A stretch of DNA of 64,000 bases, taken from contig JADKCH010000033.1 in NCBI GenBank assembly GCA_016714685.1, positions 1-64,000 of the forward strand. The letters run 5' to 3'. The notes below the pieces were generated by a model. It was not told where the DNA came from and ran no database searches. It worked only from the letters and a program-made list of their open reading frames with translations. The number at the start of each line of letters is the position of its first letter. Positions within the stretch are counted from its first letter, which is position 1. The translations under genes and the position numbers were made by a program. Below, in pieces: positions 9,004-16,788 of the stretch. This stretch comes from Candidatus Geothrix odensensis. Its GTDB lineage: Bacteria > Acidobacteriota > Holophagae > Holophagales > Holophagaceae.

Positions 9004-10263
9004 ATGCTGCGGAACTTCCGGCGATTCATCACCGACACCGTCCAGATCATCACCCATGGCAGCCGGTACTACTACGCCTGGGTGGGCTTCCTGCTGCTCC
9101 TCATCGCCGTCGGATCCTGGGCCTACATCGGCCAGCTGAACGAGGGGCTCATCGTCACCAGGATGCGCGACCAGGTCTCGTGGGGCTTCTACATCGGCAA
9201 CTTCACCTTCCTGGTGGGCGTGGCCGCCGCCGCCATCATGCTGGTCATCCCCGCCTACATCTACGACTGGGAGCCCATCAAGGAGATCACCATCCTGGGC
9301 GAGATGCTGGCCATCAGCGCCCTGGTGATGTGCCTGGGCTTCGTCATGGTGGACATCGGGCGGCCCGACCGCTTCTGGCACATCATGCCCTTCGTGGGAC
9401 GCCTGAACTGGCCACAGTCCATGCTGGCCTGGGACGTGCTCGTCCTGAACGCGTACCTCGTACTGAACTACTTCGTGGTGACCTACCTGCTCTACTGCGC
9501 CTACACCGAGCGCCACTACGTGAAGAAGCTCGTCACGCCGCTGGTGCTGCTCTCCATCCCCATGGCCGTGAGCATCCACACCGTCACCGCCTACCTCTAC
9601 AACGGCCTGGGGGCCCGCCCCTTCTGGAACTCCGCCATCCTCGCGCCGCGCTTCCTGGCCTCGGCCTTCTGTTCGGGCCCCGCCATCCTGCTCATCCTGC
9701 TGCAGGTCCTGCGCAAGACCACGAAGCTCAGCATCAAGGACGAGGCCATCTTCAAGATCGCCGAGCTCATGGCCTACACCATGGGCTTCAACCTCTTCCT
9801 CACGGCCGCCGAGTCCTTCAAGGAGCTCTACTCGGGCACCGAGCACGTGGTCTATTTCCAGTACCTGCTGTTCGGCCTCAAGGGCCACAACACCCTGGTG
9901 CCCTATGCCTGGGCCTCCATCCTGTTCGGGTTCGTGGCCTTCATCCTGTTCCTGGTGCCGAAGTTCCGGACGAACTGGAAGCTCCTCAACCTCGGCTGCG
10001 TGCTGATCTACGCCAGCGTCTACATCGAGAAGGGCATGGGCCTCATCATCCCCGGCCTGACCCCCGACGCCCTCGGCGAGATCTACGTCTACACGCCCTC
10101 CTTCACGGAGATCGCAGTGGCCGCGGGCATCTTCGCCATCGGCTTCCTGGTCTTCACGCTCATGCTCAAGGCCGCCGTGCCCATGATGCTCGGCGAGTTC
10201 ACCATCTCCAGGGGGCGCAAGGCCACCGAAGCGCCACCCGCGTCCGATCCCATCCAGGCGTAG
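9004..10263 (+). CDS. nrfD: NrfD/PsrC-like quinone-interacting membrane subunit
   Basis: The 419-residue integral membrane protein has about ten hydrophobic helices. Family-like features include WGFYIGNFTFLVGVA in an early helix and the GRPDRFWHIMPF motif after a membrane helix. The family exchanges electrons with menaquinol or ubiquinol through an attached Fe-S subunit. The gene starts four bases after the Fe-S subunit, with GTGAGG as a plausible ribosome site, and ends the module. The gene symbol indicates the family only; a role in nitrite reduction is not implied. Confidence 0.85.
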   Translation: MLRNFRRFITDTVQIITHGSRYYYAWVGFLLLLIAVGSWAYIGQLNEGLIVTRMRDQVSWGFYIGNFTFLVGVAAAAIMLVIPAYIYDWEPIKEITILGEMLAISALVMCLGFVMVDIGRPDRFWHIMPFVGRLNWPQSMLAWDVLVLNAYLVLNYFVVTYLLYCAYTERHYVKKLVTPLVLLSIPMAVSIHTVTAYLYNGLGARPFWNSAILAPRFLASAFCSGPAILLILLQVLRKTTKLSIKDEAIFKIAELMAYTMGFNLFLTAAESFKELYSGTEHVVYFQYLLFGLKGHNTLVPYAWASILFGFVAFILFLVPKFRTNWKLLNLGCVLIYASVYIEKGMGLIIPGLTPDALGEIYVYTPSFTEIAVAAGIFAIGFLVFTLMLKAAVPMMLGEFTISRGRKATEAPPASDPIQA

Positions 10264-10285
10264 TTCTAGGTTCAAATTCCCCTTA

Positions 10286-10363
10286 ACCACGAAGACAGGA
10301 AGACCACGAAAGAGGCAAAGCAAGTGTTCATGCCCTTCTTCGTGGTCCTTCCGTCTTCGTGGT
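10286..10363. repeat. Dispersed inverted repeat, copy 2 (accacgaag family)
   Basis: Arms at 10286-10310 and 10339-10363 are imperfect reverse complements and match the arms at 2105-2264. The inner spacer is shorter, about 28 bases. It lies between two convergent genes, where a hairpin could also end transcription. No ORF is visible in it. Confidence 0.75.
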
Positions 10364-10386
10364 GAGGTTTTCTCTGAGATTCAGGT

Positions 10387-11469
10387 TCACCAGCGTTCCT
10401 GATCGGTCGCAGGTGCCAGGGCCCAGGGATCGGAGGCCAGGCCGTTGATGCTGGCGCCGCTCTGCATGACGTGCCGGGTGTTGGCCAGGAAGGCGTGGGG
10501 GAAGATGGGCGCAGGCGCGCTGGCCGCATCCAGGCGGGCCGCCAAGGCCGCCGGCAGGTCCAGGTCAAGGGAGGCCAGGTTCCCCTCCAGCTGGGCCAGG
10601 GTCCGCGCGCCGAGGATCGGGCTGGCCACGCCGGGCCGCGCCAGCACCCAGGCCAGGGCCACCTGGGCCACGCCGGTGCCCAGCTCGGCCGCCACAGCCT
10701 CGGCGGCCTCGATGATGCTGTAGTTGCGATCCGTCAGACTCTTCGACACGCCGGGCACATGGCGGCCTTCGCCCTGGGGCTGGCGGTTCCTCCCGTACTT
10801 GCCCGTCAGGAGGCCGCCCTTCAGCGGGGACCAGGGCGTGACGCCCAGTCCGCAGTCTTGCGCCATGGGTAGCAGATCGTGCTCCACCGTGCGCTCGATG
10901 AGCGAGTACTCGATCTGCAGGGCGACGAACGGGGACCAGCCCCGGAACCGCGCCTCGCATTGACCCTGCACCACCTTCCAGGCCGGAGTGTCGGAGACGC
11001 CGAGGTAGCGGACCTTCCCCGCCTGCACCAGGTCATCCAGCGCGCGCATGGTTTCGTCGATGGGCGTATGGGGATCATCGAAGTGCAGCCAGTAGAGGTC
11101 CACGCAGTCGGTGCGCAGGCGCCGCAGGCTCTGCTCCAGCTGCTGCTGGATGGCCTTCCGCCCGGCCCCGCCCCCGTTGGGATCGCCCCGGTGGAGGCTG
11201 CCGCAGAACTTGGTGGCCAGCACGGCCCGGTCCCGTCCCCCGCGCTCGGCGAAGTAGTCGCCCAGGATGGCCTCGCTGTGGCCCTTGGTGTAGATGTTGG
11301 CCGTGTCGATGAAGTTGCCCCCGGCGCCCAGGTAGGCGTCCAGCATGGCCCGGCTCTCGGCCACCTCGGCGCCCCAGCCCCAGTCGCTGCCGAAGGTCAT
11401 GGTGCCGAGGCAGAGGGGGCTGACGCGCAGTCCGGAGCGGCCCAGGGTGCGGTAGTCGGTGAGCTTCAT
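10387..11469 (-). CDS. Aldo/keto reductase
   Basis: The 360-residue protein has the AKR TIM-barrel signatures. These are GRSGLRVSPLCLGTMTFG at the N-terminus, the catalytic Asp and Tyr in DTANIY, Lys in LATKF, His in LYWLHFDDP, and the NADP-binding region near ILGARTLAQLEGN. It should reduce carbonyl compounds with NAD(P)H in the cytoplasm; the substrate is not predictable. GGAGG lies six bases before the ATG. It is convergent with the NrfD-like gene and separated from it by the inverted repeat. Confidence 0.85.
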   Translation of the reverse strand: MKLTDYRTLGRSGLRVSPLCLGTMTFGSDWGWGAEVAESRAMLDAYLGAGGNFIDTANIYTKGHSEAILGDYFAERGGRDRAVLATKFCGSLHRGDPNGGGAGRKAIQQQLEQSLRRLRTDCVDLYWLHFDDPHTPIDETMRALDDLVQAGKVRYLGVSDTPAWKVVQGQCEARFRGWSPFVALQIEYSLIERTVEHDLLPMAQDCGLGVTPWSPLKGGLLTGKYGRNRQPQGEGRHVPGVSKSLTDRNYSIIEAAEAVAAELGTGVAQVALAWVLARPGVASPILGARTLAQLEGNLASLDLDLPAALAARLDAASAPAPIFPHAFLANTRHVMQSGASINGLASDPWALAPATDQERW

Positions 11470-11503
11470 GGTGGCCTCCAGGGCCCCCAGCCTACACCCG
11501 CGC

Positions 11504-12586
11504 TCAGATGCCGGGGTCCTCGTCGTGGGCCTCGTCCGGATTCGCGTTCAGGATGGCGCGGAAGCGATCCAGGTTCGCCAGGAACAGCTCCACCAGGCGC
11601 GGGTCGAAGTGGACGCCACTGCCCTTCTGGATCAGGTCCACCACCTGCTCCTCGGGCCAGGGTTCCTTGTAGTGCCGCCGGTTGCTCACGGCATCGTAGA
11701 CATCCACCAGGGCGGTGATGCGGGCCTCCAGGGTGATGGCCTCGCCCCGCAGTCCCTTCGGATAGCCGCTGCCATCCCACTTTTCATGGTGCCCGATGGC
11801 GATGCGGGCCCCCATCTGGATGAACGGTACCGTGGACCCCTTGAGGATGGTGGCGCCCATGGTCGTGTGCCGCTTCATGGTCACCCACTCCGCTTCCGTG
11901 AGGGTGCTGGGCTTCTGCAGGATCGCGTCCGGCACGCCGATCTTGCCGATGTCGTGCATGGGGGCCGCCGCCCGGATCGTGTCCACGCCCTGCAGATCCC
12001 AGCCCAGGAGGCGGGCCATCTCCGCGGCGTAGAGTCCGATCCGCCGGACGTGCATGCCCGTCTCGTTGTCCCGGTGCTCGCTGGCGGCGATGAGCCGGAG
12101 GGCGATCTCCTCGCGGGAGTCCCGGATCTCCAGCGTCTGCTCCCGCACCTTCTGGGCCAGCTGCGCCTCCCGGTCCCGGAAGGCGATCTCCAGCATGCGC
12201 CGGCGCAGGGCCGAGTTGACCTGCACCAGGATCTCGCGGGGCTGGTAGGGCTTCAGGACATAGCCGAAGGCGCCCCGCTGGAGGCACTCGATGGCCGTCT
12301 CGGCCTCCTCCAGGGAGCTGACCATGACCACGGAGGTGTCGGGGATGCGGTGCTTGATGGCCTTCACCAGGTCGAGCCCCGAGGCGCCGGGCATCTGGAT
12401 GTCGCAGAGGATCAGGTCGATGGTGTCCTCGTCCAGCACGGCCAGCGCGGCAGCCACATCCTCCGCCTCGCGGCAGCGGTAGCCGGCCTTCGCCAGGATG
12501 TGCCGCAGCGAAAGGCGCACGATGGCCAAGTCATCCACGATGAGGATGCTCACCTGCTGGGGGACCACCTGGATGTTTTCGGTCAT
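11504..12586 (-). CDS. Response regulator with HD-GYP c-di-GMP phosphodiesterase output
   Basis: The N-terminal receiver domain includes VLIVDDLA-type acidic residues (here ILIVDDLAIVRL), phospho-acceptor Asp in LILCDIQMPG, and the conserved Lys in YVLKPYQ. The C-terminal HD-GYP domain shows MHDIGKIGVPD and HHEKWDGSGYPKGL, the residues that bind metals and define cyclic-di-GMP hydrolases of the RpfG type. I prefer the ATG at 12586 because GGGGAAG precedes it. A start at 12619 is possible but has no ribosome site and would overlap the upstream gene. The cognate kinase is not adjacent. Confidence 0.88.
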   Translation of the reverse strand: MTENIQVVPQQVSILIVDDLAIVRLSLRHILAKAGYRCREAEDVAAALAVLDEDTIDLILCDIQMPGASGLDLVKAIKHRIPDTSVVMVSSLEEAETAIECLQRGAFGYVLKPYQPREILVQVNSALRRRMLEIAFRDREAQLAQKVREQTLEIRDSREEIALRLIAASEHRDNETGMHVRRIGLYAAEMARLLGWDLQGVDTIRAAAPMHDIGKIGVPDAILQKPSTLTEAEWVTMKRHTTMGATILKGSTVPFIQMGARIAIGHHEKWDGSGYPKGLRGEAITLEARITALVDVYDAVSNRRHYKEPWPEEQVVDLIQKGSGVHFDPRLVELFLANLDRFRAILNANPDEAHDEDPGI

Positions 12587-12606
12587 GGCTTCCCCGTGCT
12601 TGCCCT

Positions 12607-13203
12607 CTACGGTGTCCATGGGGGATGGCTGTACTCCGAAATCATCGCACAGGCAGAAAAATCCCGGATAGCCGAGTTCCGCAGCGCCATTGCCGATTTT
12701 TCCTGCGCAGTACGGCCGGCCTGCGCGCGGGCGGGGGCAAGGAGGTGCCCAGTCAGGGCCCTACCGCCCTCCAGAGAATCGCGCTTGGCCGCGAAGTGCG
12801 CGCCCAGCCCCAGGGTGATGGCCCGCTCGCAGAGCTCCAGGGCCGCATGGAAGTCCCCCAGTTCGCTGTGGCCCTGGATGCCCCGCTCGAAGCAGGTCAG
12901 CCCTTCCAGCATGCGGCGGTATTCGTGGGGGAAAGCCGCTTCCAGCTCCGGCAAGTAGCCGAGCACCTGGGCCACCGACTCCACACAGGCCTCCCACTGC
13001 CCGCACTGTCCCTGGGCGTCGGCGCTCAGGTCGTAGGCCACCGCCTTCACGGCATTGGGCAGGCTGCCCTGGCTTTCGAAGGTGCGGCGCAGGTATTTCA
13101 AGGCCGATTCGGGTCCACTGAAGGCCGCCTCGCGGTGCCCCGCCAGCAGATCCTCCAGGACATCCTTCACCGACTTGCGGACGGGTTCGTTGCGCTTGGC
13201 CAT
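12607..13203 (-). CDS. Hypothetical helical (TPR-like) protein
   Basis: The 198-residue soluble protein is predicted mostly alpha-helical, with TPR-like spacing (GDFHAALELCERAITLGLG). It has no signal peptide or cysteine motif. It ends 20 bases before the chosen start of the HD-GYP regulator, so the two are probably co-transcribed and this may be an accessory of that regulator. I do not recognise a named family. Confidence 0.5.
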   Translation of the reverse strand: MAKRNEPVRKSVKDVLEDLLAGHREAAFSGPESALKYLRRTFESQGSLPNAVKAVAYDLSADAQGQCGQWEACVESVAQVLGYLPELEAAFPHEYRRMLEGLTCFERGIQGHSELGDFHAALELCERAITLGLGAHFAAKRDSLEGGRALTGHLLAPARAQAGRTAQEKSAMALRNSAIRDFSACAMISEYSHPPWTP

Positions 13204-13227
13204 GCTGTTCCCAGGGAAATAATTAGG

Positions 13228-13335
13228 TCCACAGATTTCACAGATTGCACAGATTTGAAGAGCAGAAGCAGGCAGATCCGAAGCAGTGTCATATTCCCTG
13301 CAGTCGAATCTGTGTGAATCTGTGAAATCTGTGGA
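13228..13335. repeat. Inverted repeat (ccacagattt family)
   Basis: Arms at 13228-13255 (tccacagatttcacagattg, then cacagatt) and 13307-13335 are reverse complements apart from a one- or two-base difference. Each arm is itself made of repeats of cacagatt. The element lies between the hypothetical protein and guaA, just past the guaA stop. Similar intergenic palindromes are common in environmental genomes. No coding content is visible. Confidence 0.75.
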
Positions 13336-13344
13336 TGAATTCTT

Positions 13345-14874
13345 TTATTCGTACTCGATCGTCGCGGGCGGTTTGCTCGTGATGTCGAAGACCACGCGGT
13401 TGATGCCGCGCACCTCCCGCACGATTCGTTGCGCGATGCGATCGAGCAGCTCGTGGGGCAGTCGCGCCCAGTCGGCGGTCATGAAGTCCTCGCTCGTCAC
13501 GGCCCGGAGGGCGCACATCCACTCGAAGGTGCGCTCGTCACCCATGATGCCCACGGTCTGCACGGGCAGCAGCACGGCGAAGGCCTGGCTGGTCTTGGCG
13601 TACCAGCCGCTCTCGCGCAGTTCCTGGAGGAAGATGGCATCGGCGTTCTGCAGGATGGTGGCCCGCTCGCGGGTGATGGCGCCGGGGAGGCGCACGGCGA
13701 GGCCGGGCCCCGGGAAGGGGTGCCGCTGGTTCATCTCCTCGGGCAGGCCCAGGGCCAGCCCCGTGGCCCGCACCTCATCCTTGAACAGCTCGCGGAGGGG
13801 TTCCACCAGCTGCATCCGCATGCGCTCCGGCAGGCCGCCCACGTTGTGGTGGGACTTCACCAGGATGGCGCCGCCGATGCCGCTGCTCTCGATCACGTCG
13901 GGGTAGGTGGTGCCCTGGCCCAGGAAGTCGGCCTTCACCTTGCCAGCCTCGCGCTCGAAGACCTCGATGAACTTGCCGCCGATGATCTTCCGCTTCTGCT
14001 CGGGATCGGTGACACCCGCCAGGGCGCCCAGGAACTCATCGGAGGCATCCACCCAGATCACCTGCAGCTCGAAGGGCGCGAAGTAGGCCTGCACCTGCTT
14101 CATCTCGTCCTTCCGCATGAGGCCGTGGTCCACGAAGACGCAGGTCAGCTGCCGGCCGATGGCCTTGTGCAGCAGCAGGGCCGCCACGCTGGAATCCACG
14201 CCGCCGCTGAGGCCCAGCACCACGGTGCCCGAACCCACCTGGGCCCGGATGGCCTTGACCTTCTCGTCGATGAAGTTGCCCGCGTTCCAGTCCAGGGCCA
14301 TGCCGCAGTGCCGCAGGAAGTTCAGCAGCAGGGGGGTGCCCTGGGCGCTGTGGGTCACTTCGGGGTGGAACTGCAGGCAGTAGATCCCGCGCTTGGGATC
14401 CTCCATGGCCGCCACCGGCACGGAAGGGGTCTTGGCCGTGACCGTGAAGCCCGCCGGAGCCACCTCCACGTGGTCACCGTGGCTCATCCACACCTGCTGG
14501 GCGTGCGGCAGGCCCTCGAAGAGCATGGAGATCTCGGGCATGGCCTGGATGTCCGCCTTGCCGTACTCCCGGCTGGCGGAGCGGTGCAACTGGCCACCCA
14601 GGTTACGGGCCAGGAGCTGCTGGCCATAGCAGATGCCCAGGATGGGCACCCCCAGTTCCAGGATGGCCGGGTCCAGATCGGGCGCCCCGGGCTCGAGCAC
14701 CGAGTTGGGGCCGCCGGACAGGATCACGCCCTTGAGGTCCGCTCCACCGATCTCCTGGGCCGTGGCACCGCTGTTGTAGACCAGGCCGAAGGCGCCCAGC
14801 TCCCGCAGCCGCCGCGTGATGAGCCGCGTGTACTGGCTGCCGTAGTCGATGATCGCGATGCGTTCGTGGTGCAT
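13345..14874 (-). CDS. guaA: GMP synthase (glutamine-hydrolysing)
   Basis: The 509-residue protein has the two expected halves. The class I glutamine amidotransferase domain carries the nucleophile in GICYGQQLLA and the His/Glu pair in QFHPEVTHS. The ATP-pyrophosphatase domain carries LSGGVDSSVAAL, and the C-terminal dimerisation domain ends in SKPPATIEYE. It converts XMP, glutamine and ATP to GMP. Length and all catalytic residues look normal. The gene stands alone, 99 bases after the stop of the peptidase gene upstream. Confidence 0.97.
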   Translation of the reverse strand: MHHERIAIIDYGSQYTRLITRRLRELGAFGLVYNSGATAQEIGGADLKGVILSGGPNSVLEPGAPDLDPAILELGVPILGICYGQQLLARNLGGQLHRSASREYGKADIQAMPEISMLFEGLPHAQQVWMSHGDHVEVAPAGFTVTAKTPSVPVAAMEDPKRGIYCLQFHPEVTHSAQGTPLLLNFLRHCGMALDWNAGNFIDEKVKAIRAQVGSGTVVLGLSGGVDSSVAALLLHKAIGRQLTCVFVDHGLMRKDEMKQVQAYFAPFELQVIWVDASDEFLGALAGVTDPEQKRKIIGGKFIEVFEREAGKVKADFLGQGTTYPDVIESSGIGGAILVKSHHNVGGLPERMRMQLVEPLRELFKDEVRATGLALGLPEEMNQRHPFPGPGLAVRLPGAITRERATILQNADAIFLQELRESGWYAKTSQAFAVLLPVQTVGIMGDERTFEWMCALRAVTSEDFMTADWARLPHELLDRIAQRIVREVRGINRVVFDITSKPPATIEYE

Positions 14875-14908
14875 GGGGCCTCTGCAGAATCGTCCAGGAG
14901 GGCCAGAA

Positions 14909-14928
14909 GGCGGCTCCCCGGAGCCACC
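14909..14928 (-). terminator. Hairpin between the peptidase gene and guaA
   Basis: GGCGGCTCC (14909-14917) pairs with GGAGCCACC (14920-14928), and TTCT follows in the minus direction. This could weakly terminate transcription of the peptidase gene before guaA. The poor U-tract and tight loop make it uncertain. Confidence 0.35.
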
Positions 14929-14973
14929 TCCAGTGTGCCCGATTCGCGGTTGCCGGGCCTCCCCGCCAATCGG

Positions 14974-16752
14974 TCAATACCCGGCCTTCCGGCCCTTGAG
15001 GTGATCCAGCAGGGCCTTGAGGGAGGGTTTTTCGTAGGGGCCCTTGGCCTTGGGGAGGGCGGCCTGGACCAGCTGGATCGCCTCGTCCAGCCGTCCCTGC
15101 GCGACGGCCGCATGCACCTCCCGGCTCAGGCCGGCCAGGGAGTCCGGCAGCCAGAACTTCAGGGGTTTGACACCCGGCCGGGCCGGCCTGGTCGGCGGAG
15201 TGGATGGGTCGGGCTCGCCTGGCTTCTGGAGCGGCACTTCGGGAACCTTCGCCACGGCCGCCCGGTACTCGAGAAACTGCGCCAGCTGGGCCTGGTACGA
15301 GGCCAGGGCCTGCCGTTCCCAAGCCTCGTCCGCCATCCGCGCAGCCTGGGCCCCCATCTCCTTGGCTTCCGCTTCCAGCCCGAGGACCATGAGCACGCTG
15401 CCGAAGTTCAGCCGCATGGTGATGTCCGCTGGCGCCAGTTGGATGGCCGCCCTCCCGGCCTGGATCGCCTTCTCCGCCTCCTGCGGATGCTTTGAATGGA
15501 ACTGGCAGAGCGCCATGTGGGTGCCTGGGAAGTCGGGTTCCAGGCGCCGCGCTTCCTCCAGCCATTCGCGGATCATGTCCGGGGTGGCCGGAGGGTCCGA
15601 GGCCCGCTGCAAGGCCAGCTCAGCCAAGCGCAGGGGCACCCGGAAATCCGTGGAGCCCGCCGCATGGGCGCTGCGAAGGGCGCGTTCCGCGCTGGACCAG
15701 TCTCCCTGCCGCAGCGCGGTCAGGCCCAGGGCGGCCTGCACATGGGGGGAGCGGGGATCCAGGGCCCGGGCCTGGTCCAGGAGGAGCCCCGCCTCCTCCT
15801 CCTTCCGCAGCTGGGCCAGCACCTCCGCCCGCACCACCAGGGCCTCGGCCTCGCTCACCGGCCGCACCTTGAAATCCTTGTCCGACAAGGTGATCTGCAG
15901 GGCCATGTCAAAAAAGGAGAGGGAGGGGCGCGACACATACTGGGCGATCCGCCCCTCGAACTTCGCCAGGTCGCCGAAGCCTTCCTGGGCCGCGGCCAGG
16001 GGATCGGCCTGGCGGGAGAGCGCCCGCAGGTAGGCCGCGAGCGTGTCACCCTTCCGGGCCTCCTCGTCCATGAAGAGGAAATGCACCATGGCCCAGCTCT
16101 GGGCATAGAACGTGTTCGCCTTGCTTCCCTCCACATACTCCGGAGAGCCATGGTTGACCTGCAGGAGGGCCTTGAGCGGCATGCGGCCACGCCGGAGGGT
16201 GTCCAGGTGGTGGAAGGGGACGCGCCCCAGGAGGACGCGCTTCGAGCGGATCTCGGTCGCCCCGTAGAACTCCGCGATGCCCTCGTCCAGCCAGGTGGGC
16301 AGCGCCGAGAAGTTGTTGTGGATGATGGCGTGGGTGTACTCATGGAAGACCACCGCGAAGGGCTGGTCCTCCTGATGGCCCGCATCCAGGCGGACGATCG
16401 CCAGATCCCGCTCCCGGCCGCGCATGTAGAGGCCCGAAGGTCGTTTGGGGTCCTTCCCCGCGAACTGGTCCGGCGTGAACCGTCGCATGGACGCCTCGTT
16501 CTCGGCCACGATGACGACCACGGGCTTGTGGAGGTCCACCTTGATCCCGGGCAGGACCTTGCTGAACACGCTCCGGATGCCTTCGAACCCTTCGAGGGTG
16601 CGCCGCGCCTCCGCCTCGCCCGCATCGCTGTAGGCCACGAAATGGGGGGAGCGGACCTCGACCCAGGACTCCTTCCGGGCCGCCTGGAGGACCGCCCCGC
16701 CCAGGAGGACGGCGAGCGCCAAGCCCAGGCGGAACGGTCGTCTCGTGATCAT
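14974..16752 (-). CDS. Secreted gluzincin (MA-clan) metallopeptidase with TPR-like tail
   Basis: The 592-residue protein begins with a signal peptide (MITRRPFRLGLALAVLLGG). I chose the ATG at 16752 because GGAG precedes it; a start 21 bases upstream is possible. About residue 145 has HEYTH, the HExxH zinc motif, followed by LPTWLDEGIAEFYGA, which supplies the third ligand Glu. A helical TPR-like region follows (ALGLTALRQGDWSSAERALRSAH). This is the layout of DUF1570-type peptidases of the cell envelope. The substrate is unknown. It lies just downstream of glyS. Confidence 0.75.
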   Translation of the reverse strand: MITRRPFRLGLALAVLLGGAVLQAARKESWVEVRSPHFVAYSDAGEAEARRTLEGFEGIRSVFSKVLPGIKVDLHKPVVVIVAENEASMRRFTPDQFAGKDPKRPSGLYMRGRERDLAIVRLDAGHQEDQPFAVVFHEYTHAIIHNNFSALPTWLDEGIAEFYGATEIRSKRVLLGRVPFHHLDTLRRGRMPLKALLQVNHGSPEYVEGSKANTFYAQSWAMVHFLFMDEEARKGDTLAAYLRALSRQADPLAAAQEGFGDLAKFEGRIAQYVSRPSLSFFDMALQITLSDKDFKVRPVSEAEALVVRAEVLAQLRKEEEAGLLLDQARALDPRSPHVQAALGLTALRQGDWSSAERALRSAHAAGSTDFRVPLRLAELALQRASDPPATPDMIREWLEEARRLEPDFPGTHMALCQFHSKHPQEAEKAIQAGRAAIQLAPADITMRLNFGSVLMVLGLEAEAKEMGAQAARMADEAWERQALASYQAQLAQFLEYRAAVAKVPEVPLQKPGEPDPSTPPTRPARPGVKPLKFWLPDSLAGLSREVHAAVAQGRLDEAIQLVQAALPKAKGPYEKPSLKALLDHLKGRKAGY

Positions 16753-16788
16753 GCCTGCTCCATGCCGGGGCACCCGGGAAGCGGGGGC

